Counted from the first letter of the stretch, positions 17,871 to 29,800 are shown. The stretch: DNA of 64,000 nucleotides from Geobacteraceae bacterium (GCA_013336525.1 JAAXTM010000001.1:186001-250000); one strand, 5' to 3'. The notes: generated from the letters alone by a model not told the origin. Translations and numbers: made by a program.

Positions 17871-17901
17871 GGCCGCTGCGGCCAACGCAGCGGCCTTTTT
17901 T
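17871..17901 (+). terminator. rho-independent hairpin between dctP and dctQ
   Basis: GGCCGCTGCG and its perfect inverted complement CGCAGCGGCC (10-bp stem, 5-base loop) are followed by six Ts. Because dctQ and dctM follow at once with no obvious new promoter, it likely acts as a partial terminator setting the receptor to permease ratio. Confidence 0.9.
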
Positions 17902-17931
17902 ATGACATTTTTTTTATTCAGGAGTCTTGCC

Positions 17932-18606
17932 ATGATGAAATACCTAAACCATCTTGAGGAAATTATTATCACCTTCCTCATCGGCTCGGCGACGGTGGTA
18001 ATTTTTACCGCCGTTGCTCACCGCTATCTATCAGGAATCCCGATTCCAGGCGTACAGGACTGGCTGTTGACCATCAATATGAGCTGGTCACAGGAACTTT
18101 GCATCTATATGTTTGTCTGGATGGCAAAGTTCGGTGCTGCCTACGGTGTCCGTACCGGTATTCATGTCGGTGTTGATGTAATTGTCAACCGTCTGCCGGA
18201 ATCATGGAGAGTTAAGTGTGTCCTGATTGGTATTGCCGGTGGTGCTCTTTTTACCAGTTTGATCGGTACACTGGGAGCAAGGTTCGTCTGGGAAAACGGC
18301 ATGCACTATGCCGTGATAAACAAATTGGGAATGAATATCGGGGATCTTTATGAAGGGCCGATCACACCGGATCTGGAGTGGCCTACCTGGATTATCTATG
18401 CGGCTGTCCCGCTCGGTTCCTATCTTATGTGTTTCCGCTTCCTGCAGGTAGGGTGGAGTTTCTTCCGCACAGGGGAACTGCCGCATCATGATCACACCCA
18501 TGTCGACGGGATTGAAGAGCTGAAAGTCATGGATGCGACAGAGGCACTTGAGGAATATGAAGTCCATAAATTTGATGGACAGGAAAAAGATGGGGGTGCC
18601 AAATGA
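17932..18606 (+). CDS. dctQ: TRAP transporter small permease DctQ
   Basis: The small four-helix membrane subunit of the TRAP transporter (224 residues from the ATG at 17932, preceded by AGGAG at 17920). Typical features are the NHLEEIIITFLIG first helix, the WSQELCIYMFVWMAKFGAAYGVRTGIHVGVDV core, and C-terminal helices around FTSLIGTLGARFVW and IIYAAVPLGSYLM. A charged cytoplasmic tail rich in Glu, Asp and His closes the protein and is longer than in many DctQ proteins. The stop overlaps the dctM start by four bases. Confidence 0.9.
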   Translation: MMKYLNHLEEIIITFLIGSATVVIFTAVAHRYLSGIPIPGVQDWLLTINMSWSQELCIYMFVWMAKFGAAYGVRTGIHVGVDVIVNRLPESWRVKCVLIGIAGGALFTSLIGTLGARFVWENGMHYAVINKLGMNIGDLYEGPITPDLEWPTWIIYAAVPLGSYLMCFRFLQVGWSFFRTGELPHHDHTHVDGIEELKVMDATEALEEYEVHKFDGQEKDGGAK

Positions 18607-19985
18607 GTACAACTGCTGTAGCTGGATGGGAACAATTTAGCAAGCAAAAGGCAACGAAATGGCTGCTCTGTATTGCAGCGGCACTTGGTGCAATAGCTAT
18701 GCTTGGCAGCACCGGCATAGTATTTGCGCTCCTGCTGCTTCTGATGCTGACCGGCATGCCTATTTCAATCGCGCTCGGGCTCACCGTTCTCTCTTTCCTC
18801 TTCTTTTTTACAGAAATACCGACTGAAGCGGTGGCAATGAAACTTTTCACCGGCATCGAGAAGTTTGAGATCATGGCTATTCCGTTCTTTATTCTGGCCG
18901 GAAATTTCCTGACTCACGGTGGCGTAGCCAAAAGGATGATCAACTTTGCGACATCGATGGTCGGACACCTGTACGGGGGTCTGGCTTTATCAGGTGTCAT
19001 CGCCTGCGCCCTGTTCGCCGCCGTATCCGGGTCAAGCCCGGCAACAGTCGTGGCAATCGGCTCGATCCTGCTCCCGGCCATGGTAAAAGCAGGCTTTCCT
19101 AAACGCTTCGGGGCCGGCGTCATCACCACATCCGGGTCACTTGGAATTCTGATTCCCCCGTCAATCCCGATGGTTATCTACTGTGTTGCGACTAACTCAT
19201 CGGTTGGCGGTATGTTCATGGGTGGTGTTGTACCAGGATTGATGCTGGCAACCCTGTTGGGAGTCGTTTCCTGGTGGATAGCCCGCAAAAACGATTATCC
19301 TCGTATGGCAAAAGCCACATGGTCAGAGCGTGGCAAGGCTTTTCGCGAGAGTGTCTGGGGACTGCTGCTGATTGTGATCGTACTCGGTGGTATATACAGC
19401 GGTATGTTCACCCCGACTGAGGCTGCTGCCATGAGTGCTGTCTATGCATTCTTCGTTGCAGTATTTGTTTACAGAGATATCACTTTCAAAAAAATACCGA
19501 AAGTTCTGCTCGATTCGGCAAGTATGTCGGCCATGCTGCTGTATATCATTACCAACGCGGTACTGTTCTCCTTCCTGATGACTCATGAGCAGATCCCCCA
19601 GATCATGGCAGACTGGATTCTGGGCCATAACCTCGGCGTAGTTGCGTTTCTATTGGTCACTAACGTACTGCTGCTGCTGGCCGGCAACGTCATGGAACCA
19701 TCTTCAATCATCCTGATTCTTGCACCGATTCTGTTTCCGGTGGCTATGAAGCTTGGTATTGATCCTATTCATTTCGGTGTTCTTATCACCGTCAATATGG
19801 AGGTCGGCATGTGCCACCCACCGGTGGGTCTTAACCTCTACGTGGCCAGCGGTATTACCAAGATGGGTATTTCAGAGCTCTCGGTGGCGGTCCTGCCATG
19901 GCTGGTTGCTATGATTGGGTTCATGCTGCTGATTACCTATGTACCGATTATTTCGCTCTGGCTACCGCGTCTGCTTGGTTACTGA
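18603..19985 (+). CDS. dctM: TRAP transporter large permease DctM
   Basis: A 460-residue membrane protein with about twelve hydrophobic segments, the ion-coupled transport subunit of the TRAP system. Conserved signatures are FFILAGNFLTHGGVAKRMI, AVSGSSPATVVAIGSI, TTSGSLGILIPPSIPMV, MFTPTEAAAMSAVYA and MCHPPVGLNLYVASG. It is about 30 residues longer at the N-terminus than many DctM proteins, with a short soluble extension before the first helix. Overlap with dctQ shows translational coupling. A terminator at 20012 ends the operon. Confidence 0.95.
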   Translation: MSTTAVAGWEQFSKQKATKWLLCIAAALGAIAMLGSTGIVFALLLLLMLTGMPISIALGLTVLSFLFFFTEIPTEAVAMKLFTGIEKFEIMAIPFFILAGNFLTHGGVAKRMINFATSMVGHLYGGLALSGVIACALFAAVSGSSPATVVAIGSILLPAMVKAGFPKRFGAGVITTSGSLGILIPPSIPMVIYCVATNSSVGGMFMGGVVPGLMLATLLGVVSWWIARKNDYPRMAKATWSERGKAFRESVWGLLLIVIVLGGIYSGMFTPTEAAAMSAVYAFFVAVFVYRDITFKKIPKVLLDSASMSAMLLYIITNAVLFSFLMTHEQIPQIMADWILGHNLGVVAFLLVTNVLLLLAGNVMEPSSIILILAPILFPVAMKLGIDPIHFGVLITVNMEVGMCHPPVGLNLYVASGITKMGISELSVAVLPWLVAMIGFMLLITYVPIISLWLPRLLGY

Positions 19986-20011
19986 CATTTTCAACACCAT
20001 CACTAATCATG

Positions 20012-20037
20012 GGGCCTGTCAATTGACAGGCCCTTTT
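20012..20037 (+). terminator. terminator of the dctPQM operon
   Basis: GGGCCTGTC, loop AATT, GACAGGCCC: a perfect 9-bp stem followed by four Ts. The remaining sequence to the next gene end (20038-20252) shows no gene or clear signal. Confidence 0.9.
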
Positions 20038-20252
20038 GTTTAGTAAAATTAAGGCTCATTGAAGAGGAAGAGAAAATAGAGCGGTGATGACAGTACATTG
20101 CTTATAAGGTAAGGCTAACCGTGAACGGCAGTTTATACTACTTATGTTTGAAATTATTTATTGTCGAGTGATTTCCAAAGCACAATTACTGCAGTATTTC
20201 AAGAGACAGTATTTAGGACGTTAGAAGTTATCGTATGAACAGATGAAACAGA

Positions 20253-21113
20253 TTAGCTCTTCACACGAGGGTCAAGGGCGTCACGGATTCCCTCACCCAG
20301 AAGGTTATAAGCCAGTACGGTCACCAAAATAGACAAACCCGGGAAGAGTGATAACCACCAGGCAAATTCAATGTAATCCTTGCCCGATGTAAGGATGTTT
20401 CCCCAACTGGGTGTCGGTGGCTGGACACCAATACCGAGAAAAGACAGGGCTGACTCAGTCAAGATTGCTCCGGCAATACCAAGTGTTGCCGAGACAAGTA
20501 CCGGCGAGACAGCATTGGGGAGAATATGACGGAATATGATGCGGGCATTGGAACAGCCGATACATCGGGCAGCAAGAATATAATCCATTTCACGTATTGA
20601 AAGTGTTTCCGCCCTGACCAATCGCGCCACACCCATCCAGCCTGTCAGACCTATCACCATCATGATGTACCAGATAGATGGCTCCAGAAAGGTGATAATC
20701 GCCAGAATCAGAAAAAAAGACGGGAAACAGAGCATGACATCTACTGCCCTCATCAGCGTTGCATCAACCAGTCCGCTGTAATAACCGGACACTAATCCGA
20801 CCACCGTTCCAATTGAAACAGCTATTCCTACCGCCACAAAACCAACCTTGAGTGAAACTCGCGAGCCGTAGAGAACCCTGCTGAGAACGTCCCTGCCAAG
20901 TTCATCAGTGCCGAACCAATGCTGCCAGGAAGGTGGTGAGAGGACCTTCCAGGCATTGATGGCACTGGGATCATATGGTGAAATAAGCGGGGCCAGCAGA
21001 GAGATTAAAAAAAGGGCGAGAACTACACTGCCGCCGAACAGGGCCAGGCGGTTACGCCGGAGGCGCGGCCAGAAGATCGATACCAGATATGAATGCCTGA
21101 TGTCCATAGCCAT
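20253..21113 (-). CDS. peptide-type ABC transporter permease (DppC/OppC family)
   Basis: An inner-membrane permease with an N-terminal OppC-like extension (WPRLRRNRLALFGG), six predicted helices and the EAA loop region (DYILAARCIGCSNARIIFRHILPN) that docks on the ATPase. FGTDELGRDVLSRVLYGSR is diagnostic for DppC/OppC/NikC proteins. The ATG at 21113-21111 is preceded by GAGGGG; an earlier in-frame ATG would overlap the upstream permease. It is the last gene of the group: no ATP-binding subunit follows before the convergent dctM gene. Confidence 0.92.
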   Translation of the reverse strand: MAMDIRHSYLVSIFWPRLRRNRLALFGGSVVLALFLISLLAPLISPYDPSAINAWKVLSPPSWQHWFGTDELGRDVLSRVLYGSRVSLKVGFVAVGIAVSIGTVVGLVSGYYSGLVDATLMRAVDVMLCFPSFFLILAIITFLEPSIWYIMMVIGLTGWMGVARLVRAETLSIREMDYILAARCIGCSNARIIFRHILPNAVSPVLVSATLGIAGAILTESALSFLGIGVQPPTPSWGNILTSGKDYIEFAWWLSLFPGLSILVTVLAYNLLGEGIRDALDPRVKS

Positions 21114-21117
21114 AGCC

Positions 21118-22098
21118 CTACCCCTCCCCATGCCTGATACGTGGATCGGCCATGGCATAGCAGAGATCAGCAATCAGATTGCCTATCAGAGTTAAAAAAG
21201 CTCCGATCACCAGAATCCCCATGACCACAGGATAGTCTCGCGACATTACTCCTTGATAAAAGAGTTGTCCCATCCCCGGAATGGCAAAGATGGTCTCAAA
21301 AATAACACTGCCGCCGATGAGGCCAGGGATGGAGAAGCCGAGCAGCGTTATCAGCGGCAGCAGAGCATTTCGCAAGGCATGCTTCCAGATAACGACCTGT
21401 TCGGAAAGACCTTTGGCACGTGCAGTGGTGATATAATCCTGACTGATGACGTTCAACATGGCAGAGCGCATATAGCGGGACAGTCCGGCCAGACTACCGA
21501 AAGAAGCAACCATAACCGGCATGATCAGATGCTTGGCAAGATCCCATAGATAAGGGAAAGTTCCCCAGGAATCGCTCCCCAGAGTATGCAGGCCTGAAAT
21601 AGGCAGCCACCCGAGTTTGACACCGAAAAAATACATCAGCAAAAGCGCCAGCCAGAATGTAGGTACGGCAAAACCGACAAACACAAAAACTGTAATTCCC
21701 TTGTCAAACAAGGTGTCGCGACGGGTGGCAGCCAGAACTCCGATTGGTATTGCCAGGCCGAATTCAATTAACAGGGCAACCATATTTAAAGATATGGTTA
21801 CCGGAAGTCGCTCCTTGATCTTGTCCAGCACCGGACGATTATCAGAAGAAAACGACCGCCCCAGGTCAAGCCGTACGATCTTGCCGACCCAGCTGAAGTA
21901 CTGTTCATGCAGCGGCTTATCAAGTCCATAAAACTTCGTGAGTCGTTCTTTGGCTTCTTTGCCGACCTTGGGATTCATCGCCATCTGCATCTCAACCGGT
22001 TCACCGGGCGCCAGATGGATAACAGAGAAGGTGATCAGTGTAATTCCGATCATCAGCGGAACAAGCATCAGGATGCGTTTTATAAGATAACGGGGCAT
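21118..22098 (-). CDS. peptide-type ABC transporter permease (DppB/OppB family)
   Basis: The protein begins [19 protein letters not shown], the standard DppB/OppB first helix, which fixes the start at 22098; a longer reading would run into the upstream gene. HLAPGEP, the DLGRSF segment, the EAA loop [24 protein letters not shown] and [21 protein letters not shown] are family signatures. It pairs with the DppC-like permease to form the membrane channel for di- or oligopeptides (or nickel, in related systems). The start is one base after the binding-protein stop codon, indicating coupling. Confidence 0.93.
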   Translation of the reverse strand: MPRYLIKRILMLVPLMIGITLITFSVIHLAPGEPVEMQMAMNPKVGKEAKERLTKFYGLDKPLHEQYFSWVGKIVRLDLGRSFSSDNRPVLDKIKERLPVTISLNMVALLIEFGLAIPIGVLAATRRDTLFDKGITVFVFVGFAVPTFWLALLLMYFFGVKLGWLPISGLHTLGSDSWGTFPYLWDLAKHLIMPVMVASFGSLAGLSRYMRSAMLNVISQDYITTARAKGLSEQVVIWKHALRNALLPLITLLGFSIPGLIGGSVIFETIFAIPGMGQLFYQGVMSRDYPVVMGILVIGAFLTLIGNLIADLCYAMADPRIRHGEG

Positions 22099-22099
22099 C

Positions 22100-23737
22100 T
22101 TAATACACCTGCTCATTCTTCGGCACATACCAGCGGTTCTGGTTATGGCCGATGCCGGCAGGCGCTGGCTCAACACCACGAATTCTGGCACTTACTACAG
22201 GCAGGGCATCGGGTACATAGAGAAAAGTATACGGCTGCTCTTCAGCAAGGATGTCCTGAATCCGGAAATAGGCTTTTTTGCGTTTTTCAATATCGAAGGT
22301 ATTGCGTCCTTCAATAAGCAGGCGATCGACTTCCGGGTTATTAAAACCAATAAAATTCAATTCACCTGGCTTGTTCTTGCTTGAATGCCAAATATCATAC
22401 ATATCAGGGTCCTGAGAGATACTCCAGGCCAGCATGACAACTTCGAAATTACCTTTGTTGATAAATTCTTTCAAAAAAGCTGCCCATTCCACAACCCTTA
22501 TTTTAACGTCAATCCCTACTTGACGCAGACGTTGTTGCACTATCTGGGCTGTCATCAGGCGCTGCTGGTTACCCTGATTGGTCAGAATGGTAAACTTGAA
22601 CGGTGTGCCATTTTTTACCAGGATTCCGTCACTGTTTTTCTCTTTCCAGCCAGCCTGCGCCAACAGTTCAATTGCATGTTTCGGGTTATATCCGATGTCT
22701 TTAACAGCAGGATTATAGGCCCAGCGCCCCGGCACTATCGGGCCATGAGCCTTCTGCCCCATACCAAAAAGGACCCCCTGGATAAGTTCATCTTTGTTGA
22801 TTGCAGCTGTCATGGCCTGCCGGATACGCTTGTCACCAAATAGCGGGTGGCGTAGATTGTACCCCATATACAGATAATTGGATGATGGATACCGATATTT
22901 GTTAAACCGACTGGTAAAACTTTTTGCTGCAGTCTGGCGGGCATACTGCACCGGTGTCAGGTTCATGAGGTCTATTCCACCGGCTTTAAGCTCCATATAC
23001 ATGGTAGAGCTGTCCGGTATAATTCGATAAATAAAGCGGTCTATATATGGGCGCCCTTCGAAATAATCCTTGTTCGCCTCCAGCACTATTTTTTGGCCCG
23101 ACACCCATTCAACAAAACGATACGGACCGGTGCCAACCGGGTTTCGAGCAAGAGGACTCTTGGTTATATCCTTCCCTTCTAAAAGGTGGGCAGGAAGTAT
23201 ATTCACTCCCCATGATGCAAGGGCGGGCGCAAAGGGGGATTTATAAGTCACCCGTATCGTATATGAATCCGGAGCTGTAATGGTTTTGACCTGTTTGAAA
23301 TCTTCGGCGTACGCGGTAGGGGTTTTAGGATCTATTGTGACTTGATATGTATACAGTACGTCTTTGGAGGTCAGCGGAGCGCCATCATGCCATTTCACAG
23401 AACGGTGGAGATGAAAAGTAATGACCAGGCCATCCGGAGATATATCGAAGGATTCTGCCAGATCACCAACAATGTTGAGGTTTTTATCGTATTTTACCAG
23501 TCCATTGTAAATCTGTCCGGCTACGGCATGAGATGATGAATCTGTTGCGAGGAGAGGAATAAGAGTGGAGGCTTCGCCAATAGTTCCTTCAACAAGGGAA
23601 TCACCGGTGGCGGGAACGGCAGATGATTCATTATGAATCGGTGTTGTAGATGAGGTTTCTGAGCTCTTGCAAGCAACAAAAAAAATACATAACAGTAGCG
23701 CCATCAGCAGGCATTGCACGCCCGGAGATGGTTTCAT
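22100..23737 (-). CDS. ABC transporter solute-binding lipoprotein (peptide/nickel type, SBP_bac_5)
   Basis: A 545-residue family 5 binding protein. The N-terminal signal ends in FVAC, a slightly atypical lipobox, so anchoring to the membrane is probable. The SBP_bac_5 markers are present: [56 protein letters not shown], and the peptide-pocket region around [23 protein letters not shown]. It delivers substrate to the following DppB/DppC-like permeases. It overlaps the upstream TPR lipoprotein gene by four bases, so a four-gene transcript is likely. Confidence 0.92.
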   Translation of the reverse strand: MKPSPGVQCLLMALLLCIFFVACKSSETSSTTPIHNESSAVPATGDSLVEGTIGEASTLIPLLATDSSSHAVAGQIYNGLVKYDKNLNIVGDLAESFDISPDGLVITFHLHRSVKWHDGAPLTSKDVLYTYQVTIDPKTPTAYAEDFKQVKTITAPDSYTIRVTYKSPFAPALASWGVNILPAHLLEGKDITKSPLARNPVGTGPYRFVEWVSGQKIVLEANKDYFEGRPYIDRFIYRIIPDSSTMYMELKAGGIDLMNLTPVQYARQTAAKSFTSRFNKYRYPSSNYLYMGYNLRHPLFGDKRIRQAMTAAINKDELIQGVLFGMGQKAHGPIVPGRWAYNPAVKDIGYNPKHAIELLAQAGWKEKNSDGILVKNGTPFKFTILTNQGNQQRLMTAQIVQQRLRQVGIDVKIRVVEWAAFLKEFINKGNFEVVMLAWSISQDPDMYDIWHSSKNKPGELNFIGFNNPEVDRLLIEGRNTFDIEKRKKAYFRIQDILAEEQPYTFLYVPDALPVVSARIRGVEPAPAGIGHNQNRWYVPKNEQVY

Positions 23738-25440
23738 TTTTCGCTTAGCTCCCCTTTAATCTTATTTATCTTTTCAAGCAGTTCTTTACGTTCCGGGGCC
23801 AGGTCAAACGCTCTTTGATACTGTTTCAGGGCTTTCTTGTTTGCTCGGCGAGCAGCATGAACATCACCAAGATGTTCAACGATAGTTGAATCGTCATCAA
23901 CCAAATCAATCGCCTCTTCCAGCGCTTCTATCGCCTCATCATAGCGTTTCAGTTTGAAGTAGGTCCAACCCAGACTGTCGAGTATAAAAGCATCACGCGG
24001 ACGTAACGCAACGGCCTGCTTGATATATTTCAGAGCTTCTTCAAGGTGTATCCCCATTTCTGCGTAGGTATACCCCAAATAATTAAGGGCCTGGGCATCG
24101 TTTGGGTCAAGCAGTAATACCTGTTTCATCCGGGTGATAGTTTCGTTGCGCTTACCAAGCTTATCCAGTAGCACCCCGATCCGGAAGTGCAGCCTAGACT
24201 CTTTCTGAAAAGATTGTTCATTCTCAAGCAGTATTTCAAGACCGGCTTGTGGCCTGTCAATTGATTCGTACAAAGATGACAGGTTCAAATACAACTCAAG
24301 ACGCCCACGGTTTTCATTAATAGCTTCCCTGAGAACGGCAATAGCAGCGTCTACTTTGCCCTGCTCCTTCAGTATCTGAGCAATATGGCTGACCGCTTCC
24401 AAATAAATGTGGGAATCACGAGAAATCTTATTGAACTCGGAATAAGCATTGTCGAGTTCACCTTTTTCTTCGTAGGCGATGCCGCGATATAGCCGGATAT
24501 TTTCGGCAGAAGGATCTTTTTCAAGCATTTCACCAAAAATAGCAATCGCTTCATCAAACTGTTCAAGTTCGAGGTGGACAAGCCCAATTTTCCGGTTTGT
24601 TTCCTGCCCCCCCAAGCCGTACTGAGCCGCCAAACGGAGATATTCAAGTGCTTCGGCAAAACGGCGCTGCTGGAGCAGCAACTGGGTCAGGCGCTGCAGC
24701 ACTGAAGTACGATGCTCATCCCGATCAACCAAAGAGCGATAGGTTTCGATTGCATTAGGGTAGTCACCCAATGCCTCATAGGTTGCAGCCTTATCAATAA
24801 CCGCCTGGTCAAATTCAGGCTTTAGTTCTAACACCTTGGTAAAATATCCGAGTGCATCTCGATAGAGTTTCATTTGACTATAAGTACGACCGAGATAGTA
24901 ATAGCCGAGAATCGAATCAGGATTGAGTTTGACCAGTGCCTTAAGGGTGGAGACCGCTTCTTCATATTCAAACAAACGTGTCAATGTCAGAGCCAAGTGC
25001 AGATAGGCTTCTTCTTTGGAAGGGTCAATTTTTACGGCTTTACGAAAATAATTAGCCGCCTCCAGATCTTTTCCTGTCGACGACATCAGGACGCCCCCCA
25101 GGAGATAAGGAGGACGGTAGTTAGGGTCAAGTACAATTGCCTTGTCTATATATTCAAGGGCTTCCGGGATCTGACCTATTTTGAGCTTGATGTCAGCCAT
25201 TTCTCCGTGCAGTTTAGCCGAAGTTGGATCAAGAGTAATCGCTTCACGTAGTAGATTCAAGGCTTCAGGGAAGTTACCTTCATGAGCTGAAATACGTGCA
25301 CGAGAGAAAAGATATAAAGAGCGGGAATGATTCTCATGGTTATTTGGAGTGACAGGCGATGCGTTTTCCGGAATCGGAGCTACGACGGCGCAAGCGGTGA
25401 GAAGCAGAAGGGACAGCAGTATGATCAAACGTATGTGCAT
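23734..25440 (-). CDS. tetratricopeptide-repeat lipoprotein
   Basis: A lipoprotein signal with lipobox LTAC precedes about fifteen tandem 34-residue TPR units, clear in repeats such as AYLHLALTLTRLFEYEEAVSTL and ALNYLGYTYAEMGIHLEEAL. The C-terminus ends in a Lys/Glu-rich helix. Such proteins serve as outer- or inner-membrane scaffolds for protein complexes. It heads the peptide ABC group and overlaps the binding-protein gene by four bases. That pairing occurs in this lineage, but whether the two proteins interact is not known. No enzymatic motif is visible. Confidence 0.88.
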   Translation of the reverse strand: MHIRLIILLSLLLLTACAVVAPIPENASPVTPNNHENHSRSLYLFSRARISAHEGNFPEALNLLREAITLDPTSAKLHGEMADIKLKIGQIPEALEYIDKAIVLDPNYRPPYLLGGVLMSSTGKDLEAANYFRKAVKIDPSKEEAYLHLALTLTRLFEYEEAVSTLKALVKLNPDSILGYYYLGRTYSQMKLYRDALGYFTKVLELKPEFDQAVIDKAATYEALGDYPNAIETYRSLVDRDEHRTSVLQRLTQLLLQQRRFAEALEYLRLAAQYGLGGQETNRKIGLVHLELEQFDEAIAIFGEMLEKDPSAENIRLYRGIAYEEKGELDNAYSEFNKISRDSHIYLEAVSHIAQILKEQGKVDAAIAVLREAINENRGRLELYLNLSSLYESIDRPQAGLEILLENEQSFQKESRLHFRIGVLLDKLGKRNETITRMKQVLLLDPNDAQALNYLGYTYAEMGIHLEEALKYIKQAVALRPRDAFILDSLGWTYFKLKRYDEAIEALEEAIDLVDDDSTIVEHLGDVHAARRANKKALKQYQRAFDLAPERKELLEKINKIKGELSEK

Positions 25441-25565
25441 TGAGATAAAATCCCATTTCGGAGATAACTAAGTTGTCAAAATTAACATGAATCAAAATAT
25501 TGGTCAAACGATAATAATTGGAAGTTGCAGTTGACATAGTTACTTTTCGGATGGAATATACAGCC

Positions 25566-26873
25566 ATGAATAACACGTTACTATATCTTTTTCTTGTACT
25601 GCTGCTCGTGGCTTCCAACGGTTTTTTCGTAGCTGCTGAATTTTCGCTGGTTTCGGTGCGCAGATCACGGATTGCCTCTCTTGCGGAGAGTGGCGATACT
25701 CGTGCTGTAACACTTTTGGGTTTACTGGACAATCTTAACTCCTACATATCTGCAACTCAACTTGGCATTACCATGGCGTCGCTGGCGTTGGGCTGGATTG
25801 GCGAACCTGCTCTTTCCCGACTATTGGAAGCCCCCCTGCACGGCATGGTTTCTGATACAATCCGCCACACAATCGCGTTTACTGCCGCTTTTACAATTAT
25901 TACTTTTCTACATATTGTGCTTGGTGAACTTGCGCCAAAAACGTTGGCGCTGGATAGAGCAGAGCGCGTTGCAATGGCTGTTGCCTGGCCGTTACATCTT
26001 TTTCATACACTTTTCAGCTGGCCGATACGTGTGCTTGACTATGCCGGCAGAAGCACTGTCAGATTGTTAGGATTACACTGTTCGTCCGACCACACGAGTA
26101 TTTATACTGTTGATGAGTTGCGTCAGATAATCAATGTCTCCCACACCAGTGGCACTTTAGAGGCTGATGAACAGCAATTACTCCATAGAATATTTGAATT
26201 CTCTGATTCTGAAGTCAAGGATGTTATGATACCTCGAAATGCCGTGTCTGCACTCCCTTCTACCGCCACTCTTAAAGAGACGCAGTGCGCTTTTAATTCT
26301 CTCGGGTTTTCACGCATACCGGTTTACCAGGATCAACTGGATAATATCATTGGAATTGCCGTCAGAAGAGACCTTGAACCATTCCTGGCTCAAACAGATC
26401 CAGATGATTTTAATCTGGGCAGACTCGCCCACCCTCCCCGTTTTATACCGGATAACGCTCAATTAAGTACGGCTTTAAAACAGATGCAGTCATCACGTAC
26501 CCATATGTTATTTGTGGTTGATGAATACGGTGGGTTCGAGGGCATAATAACCCTTGAAGACCTGCTCGAGGAAATAGTAGGTGAAATAGACGATGAGTTT
26601 GATGATGTTTCTACGGATCAGTGTATTGAAGATAATGATGATTTCCTGCTTGACGGCATGCTGACCATGCGAGAAGTAAATCTCAGGCTTAATCTCCACC
26701 TTCCTGAAGATGCTCCCTATTCTACAATTGCCGGTTTCCTTCTGGCACAGGCCGGTCGCCTGTTGCAACAGGGTGAAAGTGTCATGTTTGAGGGCACCTG
26801 TTTTACAGTAGAAAATGTAGATCGAAAAAGAATCCGACTTGTCAGGGTCGCAAAAGTGGGGCCGACTGCGTGA
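25566..26873 (+). CDS. CorC/HlyC family protein (CNNM domain, CBS pair)
   Basis: The 436-residue protein has a DUF21/CNNM membrane domain with four hydrophobic segments (start [20 protein letters not shown], then [14 protein letters not shown]), two CBS domains ([27 protein letters not shown]) and a C-terminal CorC_HlyC domain ([20 protein letters not shown]). Relatives are implicated in magnesium/cobalt efflux or sensing, and the haemolysin label is historical. The ATG at 25566 is chosen because the conserved membrane segment starts there; another ATG lies five codons upstream. Its stop overlaps the AsmA gene start. Confidence 0.88.
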   Translation: MNNTLLYLFLVLLLVASNGFFVAAEFSLVSVRRSRIASLAESGDTRAVTLLGLLDNLNSYISATQLGITMASLALGWIGEPALSRLLEAPLHGMVSDTIRHTIAFTAAFTIITFLHIVLGELAPKTLALDRAERVAMAVAWPLHLFHTLFSWPIRVLDYAGRSTVRLLGLHCSSDHTSIYTVDELRQIINVSHTSGTLEADEQQLLHRIFEFSDSEVKDVMIPRNAVSALPSTATLKETQCAFNSLGFSRIPVYQDQLDNIIGIAVRRDLEPFLAQTDPDDFNLGRLAHPPRFIPDNAQLSTALKQMQSSRTHMLFVVDEYGGFEGIITLEDLLEEIVGEIDDEFDDVSTDQCIEDNDDFLLDGMLTMREVNLRLNLHLPEDAPYSTIAGFLLAQAGRLLQQGESVMFEGTCFTVENVDRKRIRLVRVAKVGPTA

Positions 26874-29800
26874 AGATGACCTCCCGTTTTATTAAATTAT
26901 CTGGAGTTTTATTTGTAACCATCGCAACCTTGGTAACTGCAACGGCACTTTTCCTACCTTATCTGTTGGATGTCAACGCCTACCGCACTGAAATCGTAAC
27001 GGCTCTCCAGCAAAGCCTCAATCGCCCTGTCAGCTTCAGCTCAGGATCATTTGCCTGGGATTTCGGTCCAGCATTCGAATTCAAGTCATTAAATGTTAAA
27101 GAACGTGACGGTGATGCAGATTTTGTTACTGCGCGCAAGATCACTGTTAAATTGGCTCTGATTCCGTTGCTGGAAAAAAAGATCGAATTGAAAAATATAA
27201 TTTTGATCGAACCGACTATCTCAATCTTTCGCCGTTTGGATGGTACATTAAATATTGATGACTTATTAAAACCGGGCGATGGTTCCGTTCAAGTCAATTT
27301 TAAAAAAATCCGTATAAGCAAGGGTGCGATACTCTGGAGTGATATGTTTGGTCAGAAAAAACCACTGACTGCTACCCTGCGTAACATCTCTCTGACTGCG
27401 AACCATATGGTACGGGGACAGAAAGGTCATCTCAAATTAACCGCTGAAATTCCTGCAGCGAGCGGTGACCACACCCACATCAATTTTTCCGGAAAACTGA
27501 ATCTCCCCGCAAACGGAAAATCGTTACTGGAAACCGCTCTGGATTGTAATCTTTCAGTTAAACAGGCCGAAATCGGCAAATTCTGGCCTTATTTCAAACA
27601 GTTTGTCCCATTTGCCAATACCGGCGGCAGGCTTGATTTTGCGACCAGTTTCAAGGGTAAACCTCAAGACTTTTCTGCCAAAGGAAAAATATCTATCAAT
27701 GGCGCAACCGTAACTTGGCCAACTATATTTCATGCATCGCTTTCTCCTAAAGCTCTTCAACTGCAGTATACCGTCGCACTGACCAAGCAGCAGATCGATT
27801 TTTCTGCTGTAGATCTTAGTATGGAGGGTTTCAGGATTAAGGGCAGCTTTCAGATGCAAGACTACATGACCAAAGATCCGCGCATTATTGCCAAAGCAAG
27901 TACTCCGTCAACATTCCGCTACGAAGATGTCAGAAATTATGTTCCGTACGGGATTATCGATATTGACACTGCTGACTATATTGAAAACAAGATAAAATCG
28001 GGTGTGTTCAAGCTTGATACCGGCATCCTGGACGGCAGGGTAAGCCAGATCGCCCATATGGAGGTAGGACAGAACTACAACACCCTCATGATTCGCGGTC
28101 CGGTAGAAAAAGCCGTGCTGAGTTATGGACCAAAAGCCCCGACATTCAATAACTTAAAAGGAACTATTGAACTAAAGGGTAAAAATTTCAACCTGATCGG
28201 CATGACCGGAAACTTCGGGATTTCCCCATTCTCTTTGGACGGTTCTATAACTGAATACAATACCGATAAGCCTGCCGATTATCCTGTTAAGATGAAAATT
28301 GCACCACAAACCCCTGAAATAGCCTGGCTAACTAAATTTGCAGGTATTCCTAAACTGGAATACAACAACAGCTCTTTGTTACAGCTGGTCGGGAGCGGCC
28401 ACTACTCTTCATACAAATTAAACGGCGACTGGGATCTCAGGCAGGCATCTTACAGATTGCCAGGCTACGTCAACAAACCACTTTTAATGCCGAATACACT
28501 CAAATTCAATACGGTTATCGGCAAAGAGTCCGCCAAAGTTACTTCTGTTAACTATAATCTTCAGCCGCTGGTTATCACCGGCAGTGGTCTGATTGGCTAC
28601 GGCGAAAAACCGTATTTAGGTTTCGATCTCCAGACCAACCGGTTCGCAATGAGTGAAACTATGCCAATCCTCTCCATGTGGCAGAAGTACAAACCACAAG
28701 GGATAGTGCAGGCTCACATCAGAGGAGGAGGAGATCCGGATGATCTCAGTGCTATGGATTACAACGGCACTGTGAACCTCACTAAATTAAGTTTCCTGCC
28801 AGGTAATAGCCTTAAGCAAATCAGTGATATGAACGGTTCAATTATTTTTAAAGGCAACAGCCTTGAGACGTCCAAAATGCCAGCTCGTTTCGGGAACTCT
28901 GTGATTACTGTAAAAGCTGCTGTAAAGAGCCTTAAAAACCCAGAAGCGGATATTTCCCTTTTTTCGCCTCATCTCTTTATGCGGGACCTAAACGTTACAG
29001 AGGGTCTTCCCGATTCCGGTATAAAAAACTTGAACTTAGGCTGTACACTTCACAAAGACGCCATCACTTTAAGAAGCGCATCCGGGCTGGTTAATTCATC
29101 CAATTTTAACCTTAGTGGAATATATCTGACCGGACGAAACCCACAGGCAACATTCTCAGTTACTTCAACAAAACTGGATCTGGATGACTTGCGTTTGTTT
29201 GTGTCACCTGCGCAAAATACGCAGAGCAAGCAAAGCTCTGATTTGGATGTGAAGCTAACTATGAGTGTTGAAAATGGTAATTTCAGGAAGTTGGCATTCA
29301 GTAAATTGAATGCAGTTATTCATCAGGAAAAAGGCTTTATTTATCTGCAAAATCTGACAGCTGGAGTATTGGGAGGTAAGCTTGTTGCAAAAGGGAGAAT
29401 TGCCCCCGGTGGCGAGCAGGGCGACCGTTACGACCTGACTCTGGATATTGCCAAGGCTGATGCAGAAAAGCTTTTCGCGGCTTTGGATATTTCCCGTGAA
29501 GTTACCGGCACGTTAACACTTCATGGAAATTTGACGGCCATGGGTAATACTCTTCTTGATATAAAAAAGAGTGCATTGGGGAATGTACGTCTCAGTATGA
29601 GCGATGGAAAATTACGAAAGCTCAACACACTATCCAAGGTTTTTTCAATTCTAAATGTTTCTCAATTGCTTAAATTCAAACTACCGGATATGGTTTCAGG
29701 TGGTATGCCGTACAGCAGCATAAAGGGAAGTTTCTCGGTTAAGGAGGGGATTGTTTCTACCCAGGATCTCTTCATAAGCAGTAATGCCATCAATATTTCG

